Shown here piece by piece: positions 1 through 11,308 of a stretch of 64,000 bases of DNA. Under the pieces are notes generated by a model, which was not told the origin of the DNA, ran no database searches, and worked only from the letters and a program-made list of their open reading frames with translations. Source of the stretch: Picochlorum sp. 'celeri' (taxonomy: Eukaryota; Chlorophyta; Trebouxiophyceae); NCBI GenBank assembly GCA_010909725.1, contig JAACMV010000023.1, positions 744,001-808,000 on the forward strand. The letters are read 5' to 3'. Positions within the stretch are counted from its first letter, which is position 1. Each line of letters begins with the position of its first letter. The position numbers and the translations under genes were made by a program.

Positions 1-1444
1 GGGAACGTATTTTGTATGGACGTGTCTCTTTTTGCTGGGTCATCTGAGGGACTTTTTACGCAATATGTTCTTCAGCCGGACCAAGAAGAAGGGATATGCA
101 CCCATCAGGCAGGACTATGAGGATTTTTATACCCGTCGAATGTACTATAGGGTTCATGATTGTTGGAATAGACCTATTTGTAGTGCTCCAACAAACTGGA
201 TTGATGTTATGGAGCGGTCAGAGGTGAATGGCCAGAATCCTATCAATGTGACAGGGAGAACGATTCGATGTTTGAATTTAGGATCGTATAATTATCTAGG
301 TTTTGCTGCGCATGATGCATATTGCACGCCACGAGTGAATGCCTGTATGAAGGCATATGGGTGGGGTCCTTGTAGCAGTCGTGGCGATGCTGGGACGCTT
401 CCTGTGCATGTGCAGCTGGAGAAGGAGATGGCAGAGTATTTGGGGAAGGAAGATTGCATTACATGTGGGATGGGATTTGCGACGAATTCGACCTTTATTC
501 CAGTGTTGGCTGAGAAGGGGACACTGTTCCTCTCTGATGCTTTGAACCATGCATCTATTGTGTCGGGAGTGAGAGGGAGTGGAGCCAAAGTAAAAGTGTT
601 CAGTCATAATGAACCGGAGCAGCTCGAGGCAATTTTAAGAGCTGTTATTGCTGAGGGGCAGCCACGGACAGGTCGTCCATGGAAGAAGATTATCATTATT
701 ATTGAGGGGATATATTCCATGGAGGGTGAGATGGCCAAACTGAAGGAGATTGTGGAGATTAAGAAGAAATACAAAGCATATCTGTATCTTGATGAGGCGC
801 ACAGTATTGGAGCGCTCGGAGCGACAGGGCGTGGTGTGTGTGAGGCATTGGGAGTGGATTCAAAAGATGTGGATATTATGATGGGGACATTCACCAAGAG
901 TTTTGGATCGTGTGGTGGCTATATTGCTGGAGATAAGAAGTTAATAGATTACCTGAGGGCGCACTGTGCAGCTCATTTGTATTCTACGGCCATGTCGGGT
1001 CCTGCCGTAGAGATGGTTTTGTCAGCCCTCAGGGTTGTGAGAGGTATGGATGGAACGACATCTGGCAAAGATAAGATTGAGAGGCTCAGGAAGAATTCGA
1101 ATTATTTCAGAGGAAAGTTGTTAGAAATGGGATTGAATGTTCTTGGTGATTGGGACTCTCCAGTCATGCCGATAATGATGTTTAAACCTACATCGCTCGT
1201 GGCCTGTAGCAGGGAGATGCTGAAGCGTGGTGTAGCAGTGGTGGTGGTTGGGTTCCCTGCGACGCCATTGTTGACAGCAAGAGTGAGGGTCTGTATATCT
1301 GCATGTCATACAAAAGAGGACTTGGATTTCGCCCTAGATATGTTCAGAGATGTGGGAAATCTTTTGGGCATTGCGTATCGATCCAAAGACAATTTGAAGC
1401 ACCTGACAGCAGCAAGAAATTCAGGTATTGAACTCATGCTTTGA
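1..1444 (+). CDS. LCB2: Serine palmitoyltransferase subunit 2 (LCB2), 5'-truncated by window edge
   Basis: This is the catalytic subunit of serine palmitoyltransferase, the PLP enzyme of the ER membrane that condenses serine with palmitoyl-CoA in the first step of sphingolipid synthesis. The frame is open from base 2 and no in-frame ATG precedes the conserved LRDF segment near base 35, so the true start lies upstream of the window. The first visible residues are hydrophobic and match the N-terminal membrane segment of plant LCB2. The AONS/SPT fold I aminotransferase signature is clear: LGSYNYLG, then SRGDAGT, DEAHSIG, and GTFTKSFGS, whose Lys (about codon 289 counted from base 32) is the expected PLP-binding lysine. 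The LCB1 partner is not in this window. No intron is visible in the 1.4 kb present. The stop is TGA at 1442-1444, 80 bp from the convergent thiamine gene. Confidence 0.95.
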   Translation, partial: GTYFVWTCLFLLGHLRDFLRNMFFSRTKKKGYAPIRQDYEDFYTRRMYYRVHDCWNRPICSAPTNWIDVMERSEVNGQNPINVTGRTIRCLNLGSYNYLGFAAHDAYCTPRVNACMKAYGWGPCSSRGDAGTLPVHVQLEKEMAEYLGKEDCITCGMGFATNSTFIPVLAEKGTLFLSDALNHASIVSGVRGSGAKVKVFSHNEPEQLEAILRAVIAEGQPRTGRPWKKIIIIIEGIYSMEGEMAKLKEIVEIKKKYKAYLYLDEAHSIGALGATGRGVCEALGVDSKDVDIMMGTFTKSFGSCGGYIAGDKKLIDYLRAHCAAHLYSTAMSGPAVEMVLSALRVVRGMDGTTSGKDKIERLRKNSNYFRGKLLEMGLNVLGDWDSPVMPIMMFKPTSLVACSREMLKRGVAVVVVGFPATPLLTARVRVCISACHTKEDLDFALDMFRDVGNLLGIAYRSKDNLKHLTAARNSGIELML

Positions 1445-1524
1445 TCGGGGAATAAACGGAATCTATTTTACGAAAGAATTTTTAAAAAGTGTATTCATTT
1501 TTTGTTTCGAGACCATGGTAATTT

Positions 1525-4005
1525 TTAGTGTACGAGGGCCTTGTGCTGTGTCATTCTGGTGAGGGCCTTGAGGTTGGCTGTTGCAGCTTCAATGTCTTGG
1601 GCATTGAAAATGGCTCTCACGACAGCAACTCCATCGGCACCACTTTCTTGTAAAGTGCGAGATGCGTTTGTATCATCTATACCTCCAATTGCAACAACTG
1701 GGATGGATACATGTTCTTTAATCTGCCTGACACCATGGGTTCCTATGACTGAGGAGTCTTTCGTTGTTGTGGGGTAGGTTGCCCCAGATCCAACATAATC
1801 TGCTCCATCACGCTGCGCTTTGAGAGCCAATTCTACCGTTTTGCACGACACCCCTACAATTTTATCCTGTCCAATCATTTTGCGGACAAGTGCTGCAGGA
1901 ATATCACCCTGTCCTACATGAACTCCACATGCATCTGCAGCTATTGCCACATCAACCCTATCATTTACAATAACCTTGACACCTGCAGGCCTGCAGAGCC
2001 GTACTATTTTGGACACAATACGGGTCAATCTACCTCCTTCAGATACTTTGTCGCGTATCTGAATGACTGTTGCACCTCCAGCGATGACAGATTGCATTGT
2101 TTGAAGAATTTCTTCATCTGATCGATCTTCTGATGTTGTGCTTGGGCTTGTCACAGCATAAAGAGAAACATCAACGGGATTGGGAACCCGAGCCGTCTGT
2201 GGGGATCTAGGCCAGTCATATTGATCGTATGACAGGTTCATTGGCTTTTGATCCCCCTGTCCTATATTCAATCCCGACGACCGTTCCATGGCCCTCCAGA
2301 CAAACTTCTTGGCCTTGTCAACAGCATGGAGGACATTCTCCCCCTGTGATATGTATGATGCAGTGGCAGAAGCTAATGAGCAACCTGTACCATGATTATT
2401 TGTAGAATTCAAAAGAGGTGTGGAAAATTCGACAAACTCTTTCCCATCAAACAAAACGTCAATGGCATTGGATGAACCGTCCTGCAAATGGCCTCCTTTA
2501 ATGAGAACATATCTGGGACCAAACTTGTACAGTTTCTCCGCGGCCAGTTTCATCGAATCCACAGAATCAATCACAATACTATCATCTAGGAGATGTATTG
2601 CTTCAGGAATATTCGGAGTCACGACCGTGGCCACGGGGAACAAGTGTTCCTTCATGGCATCAATGATGCCTTGCTCTGCCAGAGATGACCCAGAGCTCGA
2701 TGCCAAAACAGGATCCAAAACGATCGGCGGCCTTGATGGCATTCGTTTCACAGCCTCGGAGACTGCTATCACATTATCAACCGATCCAAGCATTCCAATT
2801 TTAATGCAGTCCGCTCCGATATCAGTGTAGACATATCTGATCTGGTCTTGGACAATGTCAGAGGGAATGTTGTATATTGATTCCACACCAACTGTATTTT
2901 GCACGGTGATGGCAGCAACAGCATTTGTGGCAAAGGAACCACACGCTGTGCATGTCTTGATATCGGCCTGCAAACCAGCGCCTCCTCCAGAATCACTTCC
3001 AGAGATGAGCATCACTCTGGGAACATGGCTGAGTGAAGCAGTTTCTTCTCGCTCTGAGCACCAACTCTCTGCAGATACTACCCCGTATATTTCATCCCAA
3101 GAATTCGTTTGATATAAAACCTTTCCTGAACCATCACGATTCGAGTTATAGACGAAGTCTTCCAGTGGGAGAACAGGTATTCCTGCTATCCTCAGTACTG
3201 ACATGAGTGTCTGGTTCTCTCCAAAGATGATTCCCATGGATGCCTCCATCAAAGAGCCAATGTCCGTGACCGAATCTCCCACATATATTGAAAAATCACT
3301 TTCTTTCTGCAATTGAATCATAATTTTGGCTTTATCTGTCGCATTCTCGCATTGCGTGTGCACCAAACCTGTACTCCTATCACCATCATCAAATTCCATC
3401 CTGTTGGCTATGATGTGGACGACACCAGGTCGTTCTTCCATATCAACCGATGCGAGATCTGAGACGACTTCTACCGCTATACCGTGTCTTTGGAATACCT
3501 TTTCAATCATCTCCGATGACCAATTCACGGACACGACTGCTGCATGCATTCCACAGTCAAGTGCATGCTGCAGTGTTTCAAGGCACCTAGGCTGCATGGC
3601 AATACCGTTGGCAGACTTCTGCAGCGATTCACGAGTGGCTCCTGATAAGAGGGACGATTCAAAACAAACCTTATTTCTGTAGCTATCAAACTTGGACACT
3701 TCCATCAGGAACTCGGCCAACCATTCTTGTCCCTTCACAGCAGAGGCTCCCAATCCCTCAGGAACCAATCGCCCCAAAAGATCTTCACGCTCAGACACAT
3801 ACTCGCTCAAAAGTTTCTTATATAGCAATTCTTTATGTTGTCTCTCTTCGGGACCAACAGAATCGCCATGATATGCTGCATCAACAATTTTCGAGATTGT
3901 GTCCCCCTGGGAAGAAGTTTCATCAAAATCAACCACCAAAATGCCACGGCCCTTGTTTATTTTCGGCTCAGTGTTTGCTCCAAAAAACTGGAGCTCCTTT
4001 TTCAT
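1525..4005 (-). CDS. TH1: Trifunctional thiamine enzyme: HAD phosphatase - HMP-P kinase (ThiD) - thiamine phosphate synthase (ThiE)
   Basis: Predicted 826 aa from the first in-frame ATG (4003-4005); the 29 upstream codons begin with GTG and are probably not translated. Three domains are in series. Residues about 20-290 are a HAD phosphatase with motif I DFDET (Asp26, Asp28), a Ser at about 159 and motif IV GDSVTD (about 244-248), resembling the phosphatase half of plant TH2, which makes thiamine from thiamine phosphate. Residues about 330-600 are ThiD (GSDSGGGAG near 336-344, NNHGTGC near 536-542), which phosphorylates HMP-P. Residues about 612-822 are ThiE (VIQIRDK, GVHVGQGD, GSGATYPTTTK, AIGGI), which couples HMP-PP to the thiazole phosphate. 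Plant TH1 carries only ThiD-ThiE, and plant TH2 pairs the HAD domain with TenA. Here the HAD domain has moved to the TH1 side, while TenA is the separate next gene. No introns are seen. Confidence 0.93.
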   Translation of the reverse strand: MKKELQFFGANTEPKINKGRGILVVDFDETSSQGDTISKIVDAAYHGDSVGPEERQHKELLYKKLLSEYVSEREDLLGRLVPEGLGASAVKGQEWLAEFLMEVSKFDSYRNKVCFESSLLSGATRESLQKSANGIAMQPRCLETLQHALDCGMHAAVVSVNWSSEMIEKVFQRHGIAVEVVSDLASVDMEERPGVVHIIANRMEFDDGDRSTGLVHTQCENATDKAKIMIQLQKESDFSIYVGDSVTDIGSLMEASMGIIFGENQTLMSVLRIAGIPVLPLEDFVYNSNRDGSGKVLYQTNSWDEIYGVVSAESWCSEREETASLSHVPRVMLISGSDSGGGAGLQADIKTCTACGSFATNAVAAITVQNTVGVESIYNIPSDIVQDQIRYVYTDIGADCIKIGMLGSVDNVIAVSEAVKRMPSRPPIVLDPVLASSSGSSLAEQGIIDAMKEHLFPVATVVTPNIPEAIHLLDDSIVIDSVDSMKLAAEKLYKFGPRYVLIKGGHLQDGSSNAIDVLFDGKEFVEFSTPLLNSTNNHGTGCSLASATASYISQGENVLHAVDKAKKFVWRAMERSSGLNIGQGDQKPMNLSYDQYDWPRSPQTARVPNPVDVSLYAVTSPSTTSEDRSDEEILQTMQSVIAGGATVIQIRDKVSEGGRLTRIVSKIVRLCRPAGVKVIVNDRVDVAIAADACGVHVGQGDIPAALVRKMIGQDKIVGVSCKTVELALKAQRDGADYVGSGATYPTTTKDSSVIGTHGVRQIKEHVSIPVVAIGGIDDTNASRTLQESGADGVAVVRAIFNAQDIEAATANLKALTRMTQHKALVH

Positions 4006-4314
4006 CGCATAGGAGTAATGTTGATGGCAACGATCTGCACAGACAAGGCAAAACAGTTGTAACCACCTCCAACTGACGGACAGCCAAATCACAGTTTTGA
4101 TTCACACCATGATTTGCTGCAGGGAATACTGCTATACATTGATTTTTAATCAATATATGGTGTGTATCACGCGGCAAAAAGACCGAATGCTGCCTCAGCC
4201 AGTGGCAGCTTGGCCGAGTGCCTTGTTGACATGTCAACGCCTTGACGACCATTCGCAGCATAATTACGACATAATTAAGCGCAATTATCCACAATATAAT
4301 TTATTGTAATTTTT
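4006..4314. promoter_or_regulatory. Upstream region of the HAD-ThiD-ThiE gene with inverted repeats
   Basis: This is 309 bp between the TenA stop codon and the start of the fusion gene, both on the minus strand. It contains a perfect 14-bp palindrome GTTGACATGTCAAC at 4225-4238 and, just before it on the plus strand, GCTGCC and GGCAGC arms separated by 9 nt (about 4189-4209) that could form a hairpin. The 60 bp next to the TenA stop are AT-rich. I searched both strands by eye for the conserved TPP riboswitch core (CTGAGA with a downstream ACCTG/AATGCC segment) and did not find it. The regulatory role is inferred from position only. Confidence 0.35.
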
Positions 4315-5112
4315 TTATGCCAGTACCGTACCTTTTGTGAGAGCATCATGCGATGCTACATCCAACACAGATTCTGCCATTGAAACACACCTCAGAAAAT
4401 GGTCAGAGCTGTATTCGAGTATCCATTGTCCATAGGGATGGTCTTCAGGATCTCTTCCGTACTTGTCAAAAGCTATACTCTTGATTTTTCTCGCAACCTC
4501 TGCGTAGAGCCTGAAGCAGGGCAACAAGGAGGAGGCAACATGAACTGCCCCATCATTTCCTGATGGATTTGAAGCAACACGGGCCAAAAATTCTGTATAT
4601 AACGATGTCGCCCACATAATATCATCATGTGAGAGATTTTCAAGGTCAATAAAGGTACCATGGATGTTGTCTAGTTCAGTTTCAACAGTTTCCAATAGAT
4701 GAGAGATGTCAGCACATATGACTGTTTTGTGGTCCTCTGCAATCATTGGGTCAACCGCAGCGAGTTGGAGCATTGTCCTAATGGCTTCACGAAATACACT
4801 TAAATAGTAGACATCTTGAGACAAGTACTTTTCGAATCGTTCTTTTGGCAATGTTCCGTCTGCAATACCCCTGACAAATGGGTTGAACAAGCTGGCATAA
4901 TACAAATGTTGATTCTCTTCCCAAAGCACGCGTGTTGCATTCGACGTGGCCTTGGTCACCTGAACAATCTTTGTTGCACTTTGGGACACACTGATTGCGT
5001 GCCTTTTGCACAAAGGAAGAGTCGCTTTCGAGAAGAAGCAACCCTTGCTTATGGAGCCCACTCTGCCTGGCATGAAAGGGATACTGCAGAGACTGCAGGG
5101 AAGCGATTTCAT
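4315..5112 (-). CDS. TenA-family thiamine salvage enzyme (aminopyrimidine aminohydrolase-like)
   Basis: Predicted 265 aa from the ATG at 5112. An upstream in-frame ATG at 5139 would add only nine residues, and no typical start precedes it. The first 50-60 residues are basic and Ser/Ala-rich, consistent with an organelle transit peptide. The TenA fold is recognisable from FEKYLSQDVYYL (about 93-104), the LLPCFRLYAE segment with Cys199, and HPYGQWILEYSS near the C-terminus. TenA proteins release or deaminate pyrimidine moieties of damaged thiamine for reuse. Cys199 sits where the catalytic Cys of the TENA_C class lies, whereas plant TH2 proteins belong to the TENA_E class; that assignment is inferred and needs an alignment. 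The gene is divergent from THI4 across a 386-bp shared promoter and lies upstream of the fusion gene on the same strand. Confidence 0.85.
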   Translation of the reverse strand: MKSLPCSLCSIPFMPGRVGSISKGCFFSKATLPLCKRHAISVSQSATKIVQVTKATSNATRVLWEENQHLYYASLFNPFVRGIADGTLPKERFEKYLSQDVYYLSVFREAIRTMLQLAAVDPMIAEDHKTVICADISHLLETVETELDNIHGTFIDLENLSHDDIMWATSLYTEFLARVASNPSGNDGAVHVASSLLPCFRLYAEVARKIKSIAFDKYGRDPEDHPYGQWILEYSSDHFLRCVSMAESVLDVASHDALTKGTVLA

Positions 5113-6530
<1,418 letters not shown>

Positions 6531-7435
6531 TCAGCATCTGCAATGATGAAAATGCCATGATGCAATGTATTTTCTCAAGTTTTGTAACCCATACACATCT
6601 ACATGGACATATATACCGGGCCTCACGATGAATCCATCTTTTAATCGTCTTTATATCCAAGCACACCTGGATGCCTCCCTAATGTGAATCGAACGTGAAC
6701 CATTGATTCTCATCCCTAGCTCATCACAGCTGGGCCTGCCCTTGTTCACCACAAGAGAGACACAGATGACGGCACTTCGAATACCTGAAAATGAAGTATC
6801 ATATCTCAATTGAGGACCTCTCGATGGGGCAGTATCGGGGTGAAATTGCACGTGGGAAAATCATTGAGTGAGTAGCCTACCACTGGTAGGCTCAACCAGA
6901 ATCCCAGATAGGATGCACTGCCGACGCAATAGAGCACCTGCACATAGTCCCACCCGTATATATAATCTAAGAATGATCTAAGAAACAACGAGATAGGACA
7001 ATGATATAGGGCAACTGGGCCAGCGTATCTTGCAAGCATACCCTCAAATTCCACACTGCCAAACGAATGAGATCTCAATCGATCGATTGATATCGATCTC
7101 GCGAGATCTACGTGTCATCAAACCGAGAGTTCGTATTTTGTCATCCCGGCCATTGCCACTGAATAGATACCTGGCCGACCCATCCTCCTCATTATAATTC
7201 ACGAAACTAATATTTGATGCAAGATTGAAAAGCTTGACGAAGGGTGTTGTGTGATTGGTCTCGATTTGAAACCAATACTGACACGTCGCTCTTTACAACG
7301 CGTGGTAAGGGCAGCCGTCTTTGCAGTACCAATTGCAGTAACAAGTATATCATCTATTAGTACACATACTATTTCTAATAATACGAATAAAAGCACAAAA
7401 CTTTCTCACTTTGCGTGTGACTGGCGCTCAGAAAT
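6531..7435. other. Intergenic region between THI4 and the matrix-protein gene; no gene supported
   Basis: This 905-bp stretch holds the THI4 3' end and the promoter of the gene starting at 7436. Only short ORFs without recognisable features occur. The notable structure is a 40-bp block at 7069-7108 tiled by four touching palindromes, listed separately. No tRNA or other RNA gene was recognised. Confidence 0.6.
7069..7108. repeat. Block of four contiguous perfect palindromes
   Basis: Reading 7069 to 7108, the palindromes are GAGATCTC (7069-7076), CAATCGATCGATTG (7076-7089), GATATC (7089-7094) and GATCTCGCGAGATC (7095-7108). Each is its own reverse complement, and together they cover all 40 bases. 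The block lies about 330 bp upstream of the ATG at 7436. A dimeric transcription-factor site array is one possible reading. Confidence 0.6.
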
Positions 7436-10400
7436 ATGACTCGCTGCCAGGCGCTTGCGTTGGTGGTACTTTTTGGGGTTTGTTTAACAGCATGTTATGG
7501 TGCGTGGCCTCGGACTGACTGCCTTGCCTGCTGGTACCCTTGTTTGATCATACGATATATAAATACGCGTGTGAATGACTTTGTCGATGTGCTGCAGGCA
7601 AGTTGAGGGATGGCGAGTATGTCGTCCAATATGTTGGAACTGGAGACTGCAAGGGTGTGTGGTGTGGTACTTTTGATTCTGCGATGGACTGAGGTCACGC
7701 GCATACGGTGTGGACGAGACTCAATCACTAATCATTATACTGATCTATCTATGCAGGACGGTATCTATCCTATCAGGAATGGGGAAAGGATGCGTCTGGA
7801 AGGGTGCGGTTGCAGTCTGCGGAAGCCAAGAGGCCAATGACGTGGCGAGTGGTGCACTTGGAAAATAACACGTTTTCGCTCGAGGCAGTGCGTTTTTATA
7901 GTATTTTGCTATGTCCTTTATCGTATTCCGTATTCTAAGCGCGACACTGCGTGTGCCTTTGTTGCATTGCAGGTCTACAGGGCAAGATGCTGTCCTGCCA
8001 AGCTGTCCTATGCCAGGAGCTGTCGTTCAAAGTCTGTGCGTGTGCGTCGCCAAGGTTTGCTGTCGTGGGACCTGGTCCAAGTGGGGAATCGAGGAACGAT
8101 ATACAAGGTTTTTGCCAAGGTACGCGTTTTGCTTGTATACAAGGGCTTTGACAACAAAGATTTGCTCCATGGTATTTATGACGTGACATTTGGAATGCAG
8201 CATCGAGAGGCCTGTACAAAGCGGCGATCCGTGAGCCTTCTTGGTGCAGCGCTGGATAGAAACAATGCATGCAAAGATAGATCAGTCGTCTTGGATCGTC
8301 CCAGCCAGAAAGGGTTGCATTGGAGGTTTGTTCTGAGACGACCCATCCTGCCACCTCTGTCACCATCCCCACCTTTGCCACCTCCACCTCCCCCGGCTGT
8401 GGTTGCCGTGGAAGTGCCTGTGCTGAACGTCCAGGTCTCTTTCGCCAACGAGACTGTGGAGTCTTTTGGTCCAGAGAAGCAAGCAAACCTGTGCAAGAAC
8501 CTGGTATCCCTGTCTGACTATGACCCTGCCCTTGTTGAGTGCAGTGTGGTAAGTGTGCGTCCAGCGACTGGCCGAGGGAGGAATCTACTCCAGTCGGGCA
8601 TTGTCGCTGATAGCCAAATGACATTTCGTGTGAACGATGCATCGCAAGTGGAGGCTGCGACTCAAGCAGCGCAGCAGACAGCACAGGATTTGCAGGACCC
8701 CGAAACAGCATCTGCTGCCCTTGGAGAGGGTGCTCAGGTGGATGGAGTAGAAGAGACTTCTGAGACTGAAGAGGTTCCCGCCAACCCTCCAGAGCCGGAA
8801 CCGGAACCAGAACCGGAACCGGAACCGGAGCCAGAACCGGAACCGGAACCGGAACCGGAACCAGAGCCAGAGCCAGAGCCAGAGCCAGAACCGATTCCTG
8901 AGCCAATTCCTGAGCCGGAGCCAATACCCGAGCCGACTCCTCAGCCTGTGCCCGTTCCTGTCCCTGTACCATCACCCTCTCCACCTCCTCCTCCACCGCC
9001 ATCAGTCTCTCCTCCTCCACCGCCATCAGTCTCTCCACCTCCACCGCCATCAGTCTCTCCACCTCCACCGCCATCACCATACTCAACAATACCGCCGCCA
9101 CCACCAGTATCCCCACCGCCGCCCCCTCCAGCAACCCCGTCACCTCCGACAGATGTCACGGCCACTGCCGCAAGCGAGTGCACGCCATCTATCATTGTAA
9201 CCTGGCAAGCCCCTGGAGCTGGTCCTACCATTACTGGATATTTTGTTTCCTGCGAGTCCTCGACAGTATCTGGGGTAAATACTACTGTCCCAGAAGGTCA
9301 AAGCACTGCCACACTGACAGTCCAGGTTGGAGAAGAGTATCAGTGCTCTGTGGCTTCTGAGGGGCCTTCAGGTTCCTCTGAGCCAGTGGATGCATTGCCT
9401 GTGACCTATGGGTACGTCGCGTGTTTGAATTGATTTTGAGGATAAACATGCTCTGATTGAAACGGTGTATTGCTGCAGGTATCCAGAATCATGCAAGCCA
9501 GGAACGGTTACGAATGTACAGACAACTTTTGTGTCATATGCAAACCGTTTCCAAAGGACCGTCGAGTGGTCAGCTCCATCACCGCTACCAGAACTCGAAA
9601 TCACATCATACAATGTTAATTGCAGCAGTGATGGGGATTTCAGAGTTGTACAGGTGGAAAATACAAGTACAACTCTCGGTGATGGAGTCTCTGAAAATGC
9701 TCCCTTCAATCTGGATACCTCGTACAGTTGCACTGTGACTGCCACAAATGCTGCTGGAACAGGTGCACCATCAGATCCGAGTGCCCCTTTCGTAGGTGGT
9801 AGACTGCCTCAAACAGGAGACTTCTTTGTTCCACAAAGCTCATTTCTCGCCGAATTCGTCCCAGGGCAATGGTTTTATTCCACTCTGGCAAGTGGTGGGA
9901 GCGAGATCATCACAAACCCAGTGCCAGGTGCAGGTTCTCCAGGGGATCAGGTGGTCGAGTTAACCACTACGTGTAGCAATGATGACCTTGCCGGCATAAA
10001 AGTATCTTACTATCCTGGATCTATTTTCAATGGCATGCTATTCTCTGATTTTTTGGCGAACTTCAGCAGCATGTCGTACAAGTATTACAAGGTGGGAGAT
10101 GACCCTCAAGGATGTACTAGTAGTGTCACCTCTCCTACGTTTAAATTCGAGGTCTTCTCACAAAAGGCAGACGACAACGATGAGCCATCCTACACTACAT
10201 TCCTCTGGGAGCCATATACAGCTCCCCCACTCAATGGGAGTCCAGCTCCTTCTGGATCCTGGCAAAGTGTCCAGGTATCAAAGTCAGACGGCACAGCTAC
10301 ATTTGATGGAAACGGTGGATGGAGATCAACGAGGGACTTAGGACAAGGTGACTCATTCCAGAATCAGGCTTCTCTAGCCACTTGGGAGTCTTTCCTCAGT

Positions 10401-10574
10401 GGTACTGAGATTGATGGCAAAACGACCACCTCCCTGGACTTCATCACAGATGCAGTGGTTTGGTCCATCAGCGTTGAAATAGGGAGATATAATCCAGGAC
10501 TCGTCACTTACACCAATGATATCCAAGTGTCATCTGGCGACTATGATTGGTCTTTTTCTTTCACGACCGGATGA
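7436..10574 (+). CDS. Secreted proline-rich, fibronectin type III cell-wall/matrix protein (6 exons)
   Basis: Exons 7436-7499, 7598-7654, 7757-7887, 7973-8119, 8201-9411 and 9479-10574 join in frame through GT-AG introns of 67-102 nt to give 901 aa. Residues 1-22 form a signal peptide ending near TACYG. Residues about 23-178 hold three spaced Trp motifs ([30 protein letters not shown]) and several Cys, suggestive of a beta-trefoil-like lectin fold, though this is tentative. A Pro-rich linker precedes a unique region (about 205-325). Then come an (EP)n tract, an [13 protein letters not shown] tract typical of hydroxyproline-rich glycoproteins, two FN3 domains (about 435-535 and 540-645; [13 protein letters not shown] and [16 protein letters not shown]), and a unique C-terminal domain of about 255 residues. 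The Pro tracts are likely O-glycosylated, possibly by the HPAT encoded at 52046-53458. No homologue name is certain. Confidence 0.85.
8792..8893 (+). repeat. Coding hexanucleotide repeat (GAACCG/GAGCCA) encoding (Glu-Pro)n
   Basis: About 17 consecutive near-identical 6-nt units encode alternating Glu and Pro within the wall-protein gene. Third positions vary between G and A, so the array is partly degenerated. Tracts like this commonly change length by slippage. The opposite strand reads as a long Val-Pro/Ala-Leu ORF, which is only a shadow. Confidence 0.85.
8993..9076 (+). repeat. 24-nt tandem repeat encoding SVSPPPPP
   Basis: Units beginning CCACCGCCATCAGTCTCT start at 8993, 9017, 9041 and 9065 with a 24-nt period. 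The last is partial and diverges into the following Pro-rich sequence. The repeats encode Ser-Val-Ser-Pro5, an extensin/pherophorin-like arrangement. Confidence 0.85.
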
Positions 10575-11308
10575 AAGGATACTCGTCTAGCTTTACAGTT
10601 TGTGCATTGACAGGTCTTTGGGACTTTTGCCCAACTGAATGCTGCTGCATCACTTGAAAAGTACGAACATTTTGAATACTATTTCAGTACAGCATCTACT
10701 ACTATTACTATTTCTACTACTATTACTACTATCACATTATCATATCAAAATATAACAATGCATCAATCACCATGAGATCGATTACAAGAGTTTTCAAACA
10801 CACGTGTGTGTATAAAGTAACCCAAATCTTTGACTGGCCACTATGTTGCATCCCCATACCAGAGCACATGCTTTCTAACGGGTGATGGTACACATGTCAC
10901 AATCAAAAGTCAGGTGGCACTACAAATGTGATAATCTTGGCACATCGAAGACAATGGAGCCTCTCCATCAAGGAAGGAAGGATGCAGTGTACCTTGCATT
11001 TTTCCTTGGGCCGTCTCCATGCTCTGTAAAAGCATTAATTAAAAATAAAATACGCTGTATCGCAAATGAATCCACACATCGCATGAAATCCAAGCCATAT
11101 TTGAGAGAAGAAAGAAATCAATTCTGAAGCATGGCTTGTCAAGAAGACTAGCACACGCCTGTACTCATGGTTTGATCCATCAGACCAAACTATAGGAGTT
11201 ACATTATGAATTTGAATATATCTGTGCCCATAGAGAGAAGATTAGGCCCTTGTAGAGTACAGCGATGTAATACATGTTCGTTTCTTGCATGGTCTTGATT
11301 TCAGATGC
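10575..11308. other. Intergenic region with a CTA/TAC-type microsatellite; no gene supported
   Basis: This 734-bp stretch contains an imperfect CTA-rich simple repeat at about 10695-10732. An 81-codon ORF near 10882-11127 has no recognisable features and I do not call it. A pyrimidine-rich TTGATTTCAG immediately before 11309 resembles a 3' splice site, so the next gene may have an upstream 5' exon here. Confidence 0.5.

Noticed and set aside
8792..9076. Regular repeats suggestive of a CRISPR-like array
   Set aside because: They are coding tandem repeats with no spacers, inside a spliced eukaryotic gene.
7935..9143. 402-codon minus-strand ORF with Val-Pro and Ala-Leu runs
   Set aside because: It is the reverse reading of the Glu-Pro and Pro-rich coding repeats of the wall-protein gene.
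10882..11127. 81-codon plus-strand ORF
   Set aside because: Low-complexity charged sequence without recognisable family or splice context.
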